Shown here one piece after another: positions 1 through 7,437 of a stretch of DNA of 15,237 nucleotides. Under the pieces are notes generated by a model. It was not told the DNA's origin and did no database searches. It was given only the letters and a program-made list of their open reading frames with translations. The stretch is from JBKHJA01 sp046538375 (GTDB lineage Bacteria; Acidobacteriota; Aminicenantia; Aminicenantales; Aminicenantaceae). The first letter of the stretch is position 1, and every line of letters begins with the position of its first letter. The position numbers were made by a program, and so were the translations under genes. The stretch covers positions 1 through 15,237 of the forward strand of contig JBKHJA010000061.1 in the NCBI GenBank assembly GCA_046538375.1, in the 5' to 3' direction.

Positions 1-35
1 TGCGGCTTGGTCCTCTCAAACTTTGCTTTCGCCAT
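1..35 (-). CDS. tuf: Elongation factor Tu, N-terminal fragment (str-operon copy)
   Basis: Only the first eleven codons and two bases of the twelfth lie in the window. They read MAKAKFERTKP, the standard opening of bacterial EF-Tu, which delivers aminoacyl-tRNA to the ribosome as a GTP complex. The ATG is at 33-35 and is preceded by a strong Shine-Dalgarno AGGAGG at 43-48 with seven-base spacing. The gene lies 136 bases downstream of fusA, as expected for the last gene of the str operon. The G domain is outside the window, so nothing can be said about its integrity. A second tuf copy ends at the other edge of the window. Identification is firm despite the short length because start, RBS, residues and context all agree. 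Confidence 0.9.
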   Translation of the reverse strand, partial: MAKAKFERTKP

Positions 36-58
36 TCCCTTACCTCCTATCCTTTTTT

Positions 59-85
59 CTCGCTCCAGGAGCGAGCTTTTCGCTC
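59..85 (-). promoter_or_regulatory. Competing stem-loops in the tuf leader
   Basis: The fusA-tuf gap (36-171) contains a perfect 8-base inverted repeat at 59-75 (CTCGCTCC and GGAGCGAG around one base). It also contains an overlapping alternative stem in which GAGCG at 81-85 (minus strand) pairs with CGCTC at 69-73. The two structures cannot form at the same time because they share the central arm. On the coding strand the hairpin is followed by an A run, not a U run, so it is not a terminator for these genes. The tuf Shine-Dalgarno lies about ten bases further downstream and stays outside the stems. A role in leader regulation or mRNA processing is inference. Confidence 0.4.
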
Positions 86-171
86 ATCAGGCCCCTGTGA
101 ACGGACCGGACATTTCTTATCTTTCCCTTCAAATTCTTTTCTCATCACGGTTTCCTTACCTTTTAACATAT

Positions 172-2268
172 CTATCGATGAACAGGAACCCTTCCCTCAA
201 TCCGGGCAATGATTTCTTTCATGATGGGGTCAGGCGTAACTTTATACCGAGAGAATTCCATAGAAAAAACACCTCTGCCCTGGGTCAAAGTGCGGATGTG
301 GGTGGCGTAACCGAACATTTCTGAAAGAGGGACAGAAGCCTGGATCACCCGGGAACCTCCTCTGACATCCATTTTCTCTATCTTTCCCCGCCGGGCATTG
401 AGATCTCCCATGATATCGCCTAGATATTCTTCTGGTGAAATCACCACCAGGTCCATGATAGGTTCGAGAAGAACAGGCCCAGCCTTGGAGGCCGCTTCTT
501 TAAAAGCTTTTGAGCCCGCAACTTTATAGGCAATGGCTGAGGAGTCCACCTCATGATACGATCCGTCTACCAGGGTAACCTTCACATCGGTCATCTGATA
601 ACCGGCAAGAATACCCCCTTCCATAGCTTCTTGCACTCCTTTTTCTATGGAAGGGATAAATTCTTTAGGAATAATTCCTCCTTTGGTCTCATCATAGAAT
701 TCAAAACCCTTTTCTCTCTTAGAAGGATCCACCACAATCTTGCAGTGGCCGTACTGGCCCCTGCCTCCGCTCTGGCGGATATATTTTCCTTCTCCTTCAC
801 CCAGCTTGGTGATGGTTTCTTTGTAAGCCACCTGAGGTTTTCCCAGACTCGCCTGCACTCCAAATTCTCTTTCCATCCGATCCATGAGAATTTCCAGGTG
901 AAGCTCTCCCATTCCATACACTAGGGTTTGAGCGGTCACGGGATCCTGTCTTACCTGGAAAGTGGGATCTTCGTTGCTGAGCTTGGAAAGGGCCTCAGCC
1001 AATTTGGAATGTTCTCTGGCTGATTTTGGTTCTATATAAGCAGAGACCACCGGCTCAGGGAATTTGATGGCCTCAAGAATGATAGGATGGCTCCGCTCAC
1101 AGAGGGTGTCTCCGGTGGCAACACCCTTCATGGAACTTAAGGCCACGATGTCTCCTGCATAAATCTCCTTGATATCTTTTCTTTTGTTGGAGTGCATCTC
1201 TAAAAGCCGTGAAATCCTTTCCATTTTTTCGTTGGTAGAGTTATAGACGGAAGCTCCCACCCGAGTTTTTCCCGAATAAACACGAATGAAAGAGAGATTT
1301 CCCACATAAGGATCGCTCATGATCTTAAATACTAGAGCTGAAAAAGGTTCCTCATCCGAAGCTTTTCTTTCCTCCACCTCCATAGAGCGGGGATGATGTC
1401 CCTTTATGGGGGGCACCTCTGGCGGCGACGGCAGGTAATCCACCACCCCATCTAACAAGGAATGAACGCCTTTGTTTTTAAAGGAAGCTCCGAAAAGCAC
1501 CGGAACAAACTGAAGAGAAATGGTTCCTTTTCTGATAATTTTTATGATCTGCTGGACAGGTATTTCCGCCCCCTCTAGGTATCTTTCCATCAGTTTATCA
1601 CTGACATCGCTGAGCTTTTCCAACATCTGGTTTCTTTTTTCCTCAGCTTCTTCCCGGTATTCCTTTGAAACCTCTCTGACTTCAAATTTTGTTCCCAGAA
1701 GATCTTCACCCCAGTCTATTTCTTTCATCCTCACCAGATCGATAACACCCCTAAAATCCTCCTCTCTTCCCAAGGGTATCTGGGTGATCAAAGGATCTGC
1801 TCCCAACTTTGACTTCATCTCCTGGATAGCTTTTTCTGGATTCACTCCGATACGATCCATCTTGTTGATATAAACGATCCGGGGGACTCTGTATCTGTCA
1901 GCCTGCCGCCATACAGTCTCAGACTGGGCTTCTACTCCTCCCACTCCACAAAGAATAATAATGGCCCCGTCCAGGACCCTCATGGAACGCTCCACCTCTA
2001 CGGTAAAATCCACATGGCCGGGGGTATCGATGATGTTGATTTGGTGGTTTTTCCAGTAACAGGTGGTAGCAGCGGAAGTTATAGTTATTCCTCGCTCTTG
2101 CTCCTGAGCCATCCAATCCATAACCGCGGTGCCTTCATCAACCTCTCCCATTTTGTAAGTTATGCCTGTGTAAAAGAGCATGCGCTCGGTGGTGGTAGTC
2201 TTCCCCGCATCGATATGAGCCATCAGCCCGATGTTTCTCACTTGTTGGATTGGATATCTCCGCGCCAA
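172..2268 (-). CDS. fusA: Elongation factor G
   Basis: This is the GTPase that drives tRNA-mRNA translocation on the ribosome and helps recycle ribosomes. The product is 698 residues, normal for EF-G. The G domain shows P-loop AHIDAGKT (17-24), switch I RGITIT (59-64), DTPGH (81-85), NKMD (135-138) and a G5-like GASFKNKG (260-267). Domain IV has SGGRGQYGH and the tip-loop region GSYHEVDSSAIAYKVAGS. The start is TTG, not ATG: the frame has a stop (TAA) about 13 codons upstream, no ATG in between, and GGAGAG at 2274-2279 lies five bases ahead. The resulting MARRYPIQQVRNIGLMAHID aligns with the family N terminus. The gene follows rpsG by 48 bases and precedes tuf. It resembles canonical translocation EF-G and not a divergent paralogue, judging by motifs and str-operon context. 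Confidence 0.97.
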   Translation of the reverse strand: MARRYPIQQVRNIGLMAHIDAGKTTTTERMLFYTGITYKMGEVDEGTAVMDWMAQEQERGITITSAATTCYWKNHQINIIDTPGHVDFTVEVERSMRVLDGAIIILCGVGGVEAQSETVWRQADRYRVPRIVYINKMDRIGVNPEKAIQEMKSKLGADPLITQIPLGREEDFRGVIDLVRMKEIDWGEDLLGTKFEVREVSKEYREEAEEKRNQMLEKLSDVSDKLMERYLEGAEIPVQQIIKIIRKGTISLQFVPVLFGASFKNKGVHSLLDGVVDYLPSPPEVPPIKGHHPRSMEVEERKASDEEPFSALVFKIMSDPYVGNLSFIRVYSGKTRVGASVYNSTNEKMERISRLLEMHSNKRKDIKEIYAGDIVALSSMKGVATGDTLCERSHPIILEAIKFPEPVVSAYIEPKSAREHSKLAEALSKLSNEDPTFQVRQDPVTAQTLVYGMGELHLEILMDRMEREFGVQASLGKPQVAYKETITKLGEGEGKYIRQSGGRGQYGHCKIVVDPSKREKGFEFYDETKGGIIPKEFIPSIEKGVQEAMEGGILAGYQMTDVKVTLVDGSYHEVDSSAIAYKVAGSKAFKEAASKAGPVLLEPIMDLVVISPEEYLGDIMGDLNARRGKIEKMDVRGGSRVIQASVPLSEMFGYATHIRTLTQGRGVFSMEFSRYKVTPDPIMKEIIARIEGRVPVHR

Positions 2269-2273
2269 TTCTT

Positions 2274-2279
2274 CTCTCC
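2274..2279 (-). promoter_or_regulatory. Shine-Dalgarno fixing the TTG start of fusA
   Basis: GGAGAG lies five bases upstream of the TTG at 2266-2268. An ATG at 2280-2282 is nearer the rpsG end but is out of frame with EF-G. A TCTCC segment just after the rpsG stop (2312-2316, minus strand) could pair with GGAGA of this site and mask it until ribosomes finish rpsG. That pairing is only five bases and is inference. Confidence 0.6.
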
Positions 2280-2316
2280 ATTTTAGTAATGAGATATTCT
2301 CTTTTTATAAAGGAGA

Positions 2317-2787
2317 CTACCATCTATAATGAGCAAATGCTCTATTGGCTTCCGCCATTTTATGAGTATCTTCTTTCTTTTTTATGGCTCCTCCGCGATT
2401 ATTCACCGCATCCATGATTTCAGCAGCCAGCTTTTCCTTCATGCTCTTGCCGCCTCTTCCCCGCGCATTCCGGATAATCCATCTTACAGCTAGAGAAGTG
2501 GATCGGTTCAACGGGACTTCAACCGGAACCTGATAGGTGGCACCTCCCACTCTCCTTGACTTGGTCTCCAACATGGGCTTGACATTCTCCACAGCTTTTT
2601 CAAACATTTTGAGCGGATCTTCCTTGGCTTTTTCCTTTACCTGCTGCATAGCTTGGAGAACAATTTTTTCAGCCTTGCTCTTGTTTCCGTCTTTCATGAC
2701 TGTGTTGACGAATTTAGATATAATTGTGCTGTTGTAGAAAGGATCTGGTTCCAATGTCCGTTTTTTGATCTTGCCTCTTCGCGGCAT
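2317..2787 (-). CDS. rpsG: 30S ribosomal protein S7
   Basis: S7 binds the 3' major domain of 16S rRNA, nucleates assembly of the small-subunit head and lines the E site. The product is 156 residues, the usual bacterial length. It begins MPRRGKIKKR and carries the signature segment around SRRVGGATYQVPVEV (about 77-91) and the helical LAVRWIIRNARGRGGKSM region. It ends with the common EANRAFAHYRW tail. The ATG at 2785-2787 has GAGGAG upstream. The gene sits 11 bases after rpsL and 48 bases before fusA, standard str order. In E. coli, S7 represses its own operon by binding the rpsL-rpsG junction. That junction is only 11 bases here, so any autoregulatory site would have to be elsewhere (inference). 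Confidence 0.98.
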   Translation of the reverse strand: MPRRGKIKKRTLEPDPFYNSTIISKFVNTVMKDGNKSKAEKIVLQAMQQVKEKAKEDPLKMFEKAVENVKPMLETKSRRVGGATYQVPVEVPLNRSTSLAVRWIIRNARGRGGKSMKEKLAAEIMDAVNNRGGAIKKKEDTHKMAEANRAFAHYRW

Positions 2788-2798
2788 GCCTGACTCCT

Positions 2799-3188
2799 CT
2801 ACTTGGCAATCCTCTTTTCTTTTGGTTTTTTGCTTCCGTATTTTGATCTTCCTTGAATCCGCTGGTCAACTCCTTCGCAGTCTAAGGAACCACGGATGAT
2901 ATGATAGCGAACTCCAGGTATATCCTTAACTCGACCTCCTCGAATCAAAACGATGGAGTGTTCCTGGAGATTATGGCCGACTCCCGGTATGTATCCTGTG
3001 ACCTCTATGTTATTGGTCAACCGGACTCTGGCTACTTTCCTCATAGCTGAGTTTGGCTTCTTGGGGGTGGTGGTGAAGACACGGGTGCACACCCCTCTTT
3101 TCTGAGGGCACCTTTCTAAAGCGGGAGACTTGCTTTTTTCTTTTTTTCTCCGTCTCCCTTTTCTTACCAGTTGGTTGACTGTGGGCAC
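2799..3188 (-). CDS. rpsL: 30S ribosomal protein S12
   Basis: S12 lies at the decoding centre of the 30S subunit and affects tRNA selection accuracy. The product is 129 residues with the conserved TTPKKPNSAMRKVARVRLTN (39-58), GHNLQEHS (71-78) and RGGRVKDIPGVRYH (83-96) blocks. The streptomycin-relevant lysines KK at 43-44 and K88/P91 have the wild-type identity, so no classical StrR substitution is seen. The start is GTG at 3186-3188, with AAAGGAG at 3197-3203 eight bases upstream and an in-frame stop further upstream. It is the first gene of the str group, 128 bases downstream of rpoC. A strong sigma70-type promoter and a leader hairpin lie in that gap. Confidence 0.98.
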   Translation of the reverse strand: MPTVNQLVRKGRRRKKEKSKSPALERCPQKRGVCTRVFTTTPKKPNSAMRKVARVRLTNNIEVTGYIPGVGHNLQEHSIVLIRGGRVKDIPGVRYHIIRGSLDCEGVDQRIQGRSKYGSKKPKEKRIAK

Positions 3189-3221
3189 TGAATCTACTCC
3201 TTTACTTTAAACAGAAATGAC

Positions 3222-3253
3222 TCATTCCGAGCTCGAAATCCTCCTCGGAATGA
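3222..3253 (-). promoter_or_regulatory. rpsL leader stem-loop
   Basis: A perfect 10-base inverted repeat, TCATTCCGAG and CTCGGAATGA, encloses a 12-base loop. It lies between the promoter at 3262-3290 and the rpsL Shine-Dalgarno. If transcription starts about seven bases after the -10 box (near 3255), the stem begins two or three bases from the mRNA 5' end. No U run follows, so it is not an intrinsic terminator. A 5' protective stem or a ribosomal-protein binding site are possible roles, both inferred. Confidence 0.6.
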
Positions 3254-3261
3254 TTGTGTGG

Positions 3262-3290
3262 ATGATAGCAAAATCTCTTTGCTATGTCAA
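3262..3290 (-). promoter_or_regulatory. Sigma70-type promoter for rpsL-rpsG-fusA-tuf
   Basis: On the minus strand TTGACA (3285-3290) is a perfect -35 consensus. A 17-base spacer follows, then TATCAT (3262-3267), a good -10 box. The site is 74 bases upstream of the rpsL start and 27 bases beyond the rpoC stop codon. The spacer contains a 7-base inverted repeat, TAGCAAA and TTTGCTA around GAGAT (3266-3284), which overlaps the first two bases of the -10 box. That geometry would suit an operator, though A/T-rich dyads also arise by chance. Confidence 0.75.
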
Positions 3291-3316
3291 GAATTTAGAG
3301 GGGTTTAGCGTTAAGC

Positions 3317-6300
3317 CTAACTTTGCACGGAAAGGTCCACTTCTTCTCCCTCTTCCTCCTTTTCTTCCTTCAGCTCAAGATTGCGATAATATCGATAACC
3401 GGTGCCTGCTGGAATAAGCCTTCCCATGATAATATTTTCTTTGAGTCTTCTCAAGTGATCAATTTTTCCATGCAGACTGGCTTCGGTGAGAACCCTGGTG
3501 GTTTCCTGGAAAGAAGCGGCAGATATGAAGCTGTCAGTACTCAATGCACTCTTGGTTATGCCTAAAAGAAGAGGTCTGGCTTTGGCCGGTTTTCCTCCCT
3601 GTTTGATTATTTTTTCATTCTCTTCTTGGAAAACGAACTTATCCACCTTCTCGTCGACCAAGAATTCTGTATCTCCTACCTCTTCTACTTTCACCCATCT
3701 CAACATCTGCCGGATGATAATCTCAATATGTTTATCGTTGATGGTCACACCCTGCAACCTGTACACTTCCTGAATTTCCCTCAAAAGATACTCAGCCAAC
3801 TCCTTTTCCCCAAGAACCTTCAAGATATCATGAGGATTCACAGAGCCATCCATCAGTGGCGTACCAGCTCTGACTCTCTCTGTCTCTCCTACACTCAGAT
3901 GAGCTCCTTTAGGAATGAAATATTCCTTTTCTCCTCCTTTTTCGTTGCGCACTATGACCTTCCGGTGTCCTCTGACCAGTCCTCCAAACTTGACCACACC
4001 ATCGATCTCGGAAATCAATGCCTGTGTTTTCGGTTTGCGGGCTTCAAAGAGTTCCTCTGCTCTAGGTAATCCTCCGGTAATATCTTTTGTCCGGGCCACC
4101 TCTCGTGGTATTTTAGCCAACACATCGCCGGCATGGACTCTATCTTTGTCCTTGACCTGCAGGTTCGCCCCTGAAGGCAGGAAGTATTTTCTGAGAACTT
4201 TGTCATTTTTGGATTTAATCATTATCTGAGGCTGCATTTTCTCATCCCTAGGCTCGGTTATAAGCTGGCTGATCAATCCGGTAAATTCATCCTGAACCTC
4301 TTCCATGGTGATTCCCAGAACAACATCGTGAAACTGGACCACTCCCGATTCTTCACTCAATATAAAGGTGTTGAATGGGTCCCATTCGGCGAATTCCTGC
4401 CTGGCCTTAATTTCATCGCCATCCTTCACCAGAACTTTGGCTCCGTAAGGAACCTGATAATGCTCAACTTCTCTCCCCCGATGATCCAAAACGGCGATGT
4501 TGGCATTACGGTTGACCACCACCAAAGATCCTTCTTTGTCGATGACGTACTTCAGATTATTGAATTTCACCACACCATCGTTCTTAGCTTCCAGTTTTGA
4601 TCTCTCTGCTCCTCTCAAGGCTATACCGCCGATATGGAAAGTTCTCATGGTTAACTGAGTCCCTGGTTCTCCGATGGACTGGGCAGCAGTGATGCCAACA
4701 GCTTCTCCCAGCTCCACCATGTGACCTGTGGCCATATCTCTTCCATAACACAACTGGCAGACTCCCCTCTTGGATTCACAGGTCAGAAGAGAACGGATCT
4801 TTACCCTTTCCATACCCAGCTCCAGGAGTTCCTGAGCCACTTCTTCCGTGATTTCTTCATTCATGTCCACAATCAATTCATTGGTATCCGGGTGGATCAC
4901 CCTCTCCAGAGAAGTCCTGCCCACAATCCTATCCACAAAAGGCTCAATCAATTCTCCGTTCTCCACGATAGCTGAGACATTGATTCCTTTCAAAGTTCCA
5001 CAATCGTGCTCATCAACGATGACCTCCTGTGAGACATCCACCAGTTTCCGGGTTAAATAGCCAGAATTGGCTGTCTTCAAAGCTGTGTCGGCTAATCCCT
5101 TTCGTGCTCCATGTGTGGAGATAAAATACTGCAAAACGCTCAGCCCCTCTCTCAGGTTGGAAGTGATGGGAGTCTCGATGATCTCTCCAGAAGGCTTGCT
5201 CATCAAACCTCTTATTCCTGCCAGTTGACGAATCTGCTGCTTGTTTCCCCTTGATCCAGAGTCAGCCATCACAAACAGAGGATTCAGCTTGGGGCCTTCA
5301 AAACTAATTTCTTTCATCCTGGTCATCATGATGCCGGAGATGCTGTCCGTCACTGATCCCCATATTTCCACCACTCGGTTAAACCGCTCACCAGCAGATA
5401 TAGTTCCATCTCGATAAAGCTTCTCTATTTTTTGAACCTCCCTGTGAGCCCTGTCAATCAGCTTTGACTTCTCCGCAGGCACCACGAAGTCATCGATGCC
5501 CAATGAGAATCCAGCTAGGGTGGCATAATTGAAACCCAGCTCCTTCATCTTATCCAGGGCCTCAATGGTGGGTTGAAGTCCCACTTTCAGGTAGGTGTAA
5601 AAGACCAGACTTTCTAATCCCTTTTTCCTGAGCACACCGTTAATAAACGGAATTCCTGAAGGAAGAATGTTGTTGAATATGATTCTTCCGGGAGTTGTTT
5701 CCACCGTGGCCTGGATATCATTCACCGGACAGGTCATAACGGCCTGGTCATCGTAATAGGTGGCCAAATTCATGAATTTCCCCTTGAACTTCAATCTCAC
5801 TCTGGCGTGAAGGGCCACCTCTTTATTTTCCAGAGCCAGCAGGACTTCTTCCGGGGAAGTAAACATCCGGCCTTCTCCCTTATTCCCCTTCTTTTCTAAG
5901 GTCAGATAATAACAGCCTAAAACCATATCCTGACTGGGAATGGCAAGAGGGCGGCCATGGGCAGGAGAAAGGATGTTGTTGGTGGAGAGCATCAGTGTCT
6001 GGGCTTCCACCTGAGCTTCTACCGACAGTGGAATATGGACAGCCATCTGGTCTCCATCAAAATCAGCGTTGAAGGCAGCACATACCAAGGGATGAATCTG
6101 GATAGCTTTTCCTTCCACCAAAACTGGCTCAAAAGCCTGAATTCCCAGCCTGTGAAGGGTTGGCGCTCGGTTCAACAGGATGGGGTGCTCCTTGACCACT
6201 TCTTCCAAATAATCCCAGACTTCAGGCCTTTCCTGCTCATGCCATTCTCTGGCCACTTTAACACTGGGAACTAGACCTTCTTTCTCCAGTTTATGGAAAA

Positions 6301-7435
6301 TGAACGGCTTGAATAATTCTAAGGCCATCTTCTTGGGCAGTCCACACTGATTCAACTTGAGCTCTGGTCCCACCACAACCACAGATCTTCCCGAGTAATC
6401 GACTCTCTTTCCCAGAAGATTTTGACGGAATCTTCCCTGCTTTCCTCTAAGGGCCTCACTCAAAGATTTCAGGGGTCTCCGGTTTGCTCCCAGATGAACC
6501 CGGCCTCTCTTGCCGTTATCAAAAAGAGCATCCACTGCCTCCTGCAGCATTCTCTTTTCGTTGCGAATGATCAGCTCTGGCGCTTTGAGCTCGATCAGCT
6601 TTTTCAAGCGGTTGTTTCGGTTGATCACTCGGCGGTAAAGGTCATTCAAATCAGAAGTGGCGAAACGTCCTCCATCCAAGCGAACCAAAGGCCTCAGGTC
6701 CGGGGGGATCACCGGGATCATATCAAGAATCATCCATTCAGGACGATTCCCGGACTCCCTAAGAGCCTTGAATATCCTTAACCTCTTGGCGTAACGAAGC
6801 TTCCTCTGCTGAGAAGTCTCTTTTTTCATCATCTTTCTCAACTGACCTGCTTCTTTGTTGATGTTTATTTTTTCCAGCAATCTCTTGACGGCCTCAGCTC
6901 CAAGGGAAGCCTCGAAGGTATCGCCGTATTTCTCCTGGGCTTCTTTATATTCTTCATCCGAGAGAAGCTGTTTTTCCCGCAGAGGAGTCTCGCCCGGATC
7001 AATCACGATGTAGGACTCAAAATAGAGCACTTTTTCCAGGTCTTTCATGGAAAGGTCCAGCACCAGACCGATTCGGCTGGGAGTGCTCTTAAAAAACCAT
7101 ATATGCGCTACCGGAGAAGCCAGCTTGATATGGCCCATCCTTTCACGGCGGACCTTGGACCGGGTGACCTCCACACCACATCTCTCGCAGATGATCCCTC
7201 TGTATTTCATCCGCTTGTATTTTCCGCAGAGACATTCGTAATCATTGATAGGTCCGAATATTTTGGCACAGAAAAGACCATCCTTTTCCGGTTTAAAGGT
7301 ACGGTAATTGATAGTTTCAGGTTTGGTCACCTCTCCCCAAGACCAGCTTTTGATCTTTTCAGGAGAGGCGATGCTGATTTTTACACGGTCAAAATCAATC
7401 TTTGGCCTTCCGCCCACAGTCTGCCTGGCATCCAT
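3317..7435 (-). CDS. rpoC: DNA-directed RNA polymerase subunit beta'
   Basis: This is the catalytic beta' (clamp) subunit of the core polymerase. The start is the ATG at 7433-7435, giving 1372 residues, with AAGGAG from the end of rpoB as RBS. The frame stays open upstream, but only within rpoB. The N-terminal zinc site has C68, C70, C83 and C86. The active-site NADFDGD is at 456-462, with Mg-binding D458, D460 and D462. The bridge-helix region spans about 757-790. The second zinc site has C812, C886, C893 and C896. The trigger-loop motif MRTFHIGG is at 930-937. It is followed by a long insertion (about 940-1115, SI3 type) before KDITGGLPRAEELFEARKPK (1117-1136). The C terminus ends in an acidic Lys/Glu run. 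The gene begins two bases after the rpoB stop, so the two subunits are probably translationally coupled. Confidence 0.98.
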   Translation of the reverse strand: MDARQTVGGRPKIDFDRVKISIASPEKIKSWSWGEVTKPETINYRTFKPEKDGLFCAKIFGPINDYECLCGKYKRMKYRGIICERCGVEVTRSKVRRERMGHIKLASPVAHIWFFKSTPSRIGLVLDLSMKDLEKVLYFESYIVIDPGETPLREKQLLSDEEYKEAQEKYGDTFEASLGAEAVKRLLEKININKEAGQLRKMMKKETSQQRKLRYAKRLRIFKALRESGNRPEWMILDMIPVIPPDLRPLVRLDGGRFATSDLNDLYRRVINRNNRLKKLIELKAPELIIRNEKRMLQEAVDALFDNGKRGRVHLGANRRPLKSLSEALRGKQGRFRQNLLGKRVDYSGRSVVVVGPELKLNQCGLPKKMALELFKPFIFHKLEKEGLVPSVKVAREWHEQERPEVWDYLEEVVKEHPILLNRAPTLHRLGIQAFEPVLVEGKAIQIHPLVCAAFNADFDGDQMAVHIPLSVEAQVEAQTLMLSTNNILSPAHGRPLAIPSQDMVLGCYYLTLEKKGNKGEGRMFTSPEEVLLALENKEVALHARVRLKFKGKFMNLATYYDDQAVMTCPVNDIQATVETTPGRIIFNNILPSGIPFINGVLRKKGLESLVFYTYLKVGLQPTIEALDKMKELGFNYATLAGFSLGIDDFVVPAEKSKLIDRAHREVQKIEKLYRDGTISAGERFNRVVEIWGSVTDSISGIMMTRMKEISFEGPKLNPLFVMADSGSRGNKQQIRQLAGIRGLMSKPSGEIIETPITSNLREGLSVLQYFISTHGARKGLADTALKTANSGYLTRKLVDVSQEVIVDEHDCGTLKGINVSAIVENGELIEPFVDRIVGRTSLERVIHPDTNELIVDMNEEITEEVAQELLELGMERVKIRSLLTCESKRGVCQLCYGRDMATGHMVELGEAVGITAAQSIGEPGTQLTMRTFHIGGIALRGAERSKLEAKNDGVVKFNNLKYVIDKEGSLVVVNRNANIAVLDHRGREVEHYQVPYGAKVLVKDGDEIKARQEFAEWDPFNTFILSEESGVVQFHDVVLGITMEEVQDEFTGLISQLITEPRDEKMQPQIMIKSKNDKVLRKYFLPSGANLQVKDKDRVHAGDVLAKIPREVARTKDITGGLPRAEELFEARKPKTQALISEIDGVVKFGGLVRGHRKVIVRNEKGGEKEYFIPKGAHLSVGETERVRAGTPLMDGSVNPHDILKVLGEKELAEYLLREIQEVYRLQGVTINDKHIEIIIRQMLRWVKVEEVGDTEFLVDEKVDKFVFQEENEKIIKQGGKPAKARPLLLGITKSALSTDSFISAASFQETTRVLTEASLHGKIDHLRRLKENIIMGRLIPAGTGYRYYRNLELKEEKEEEGEEVDLSVQS

Positions 7436-7437
7436 GG

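Noticed and set aside
59..81. Intrinsic terminator on the plus strand (hairpin followed by CTTTTC)
   Set aside because: No plus-strand gene exists to terminate, and on the coding strand the hairpin is followed by A residues.
4091..4618. Large insertion after the beta' trigger-loop motif as a novel domain
   Set aside because: It matches the known SI3 insertion (sandwich-barrel hybrid motifs) found in many Gram-negative beta' subunits.
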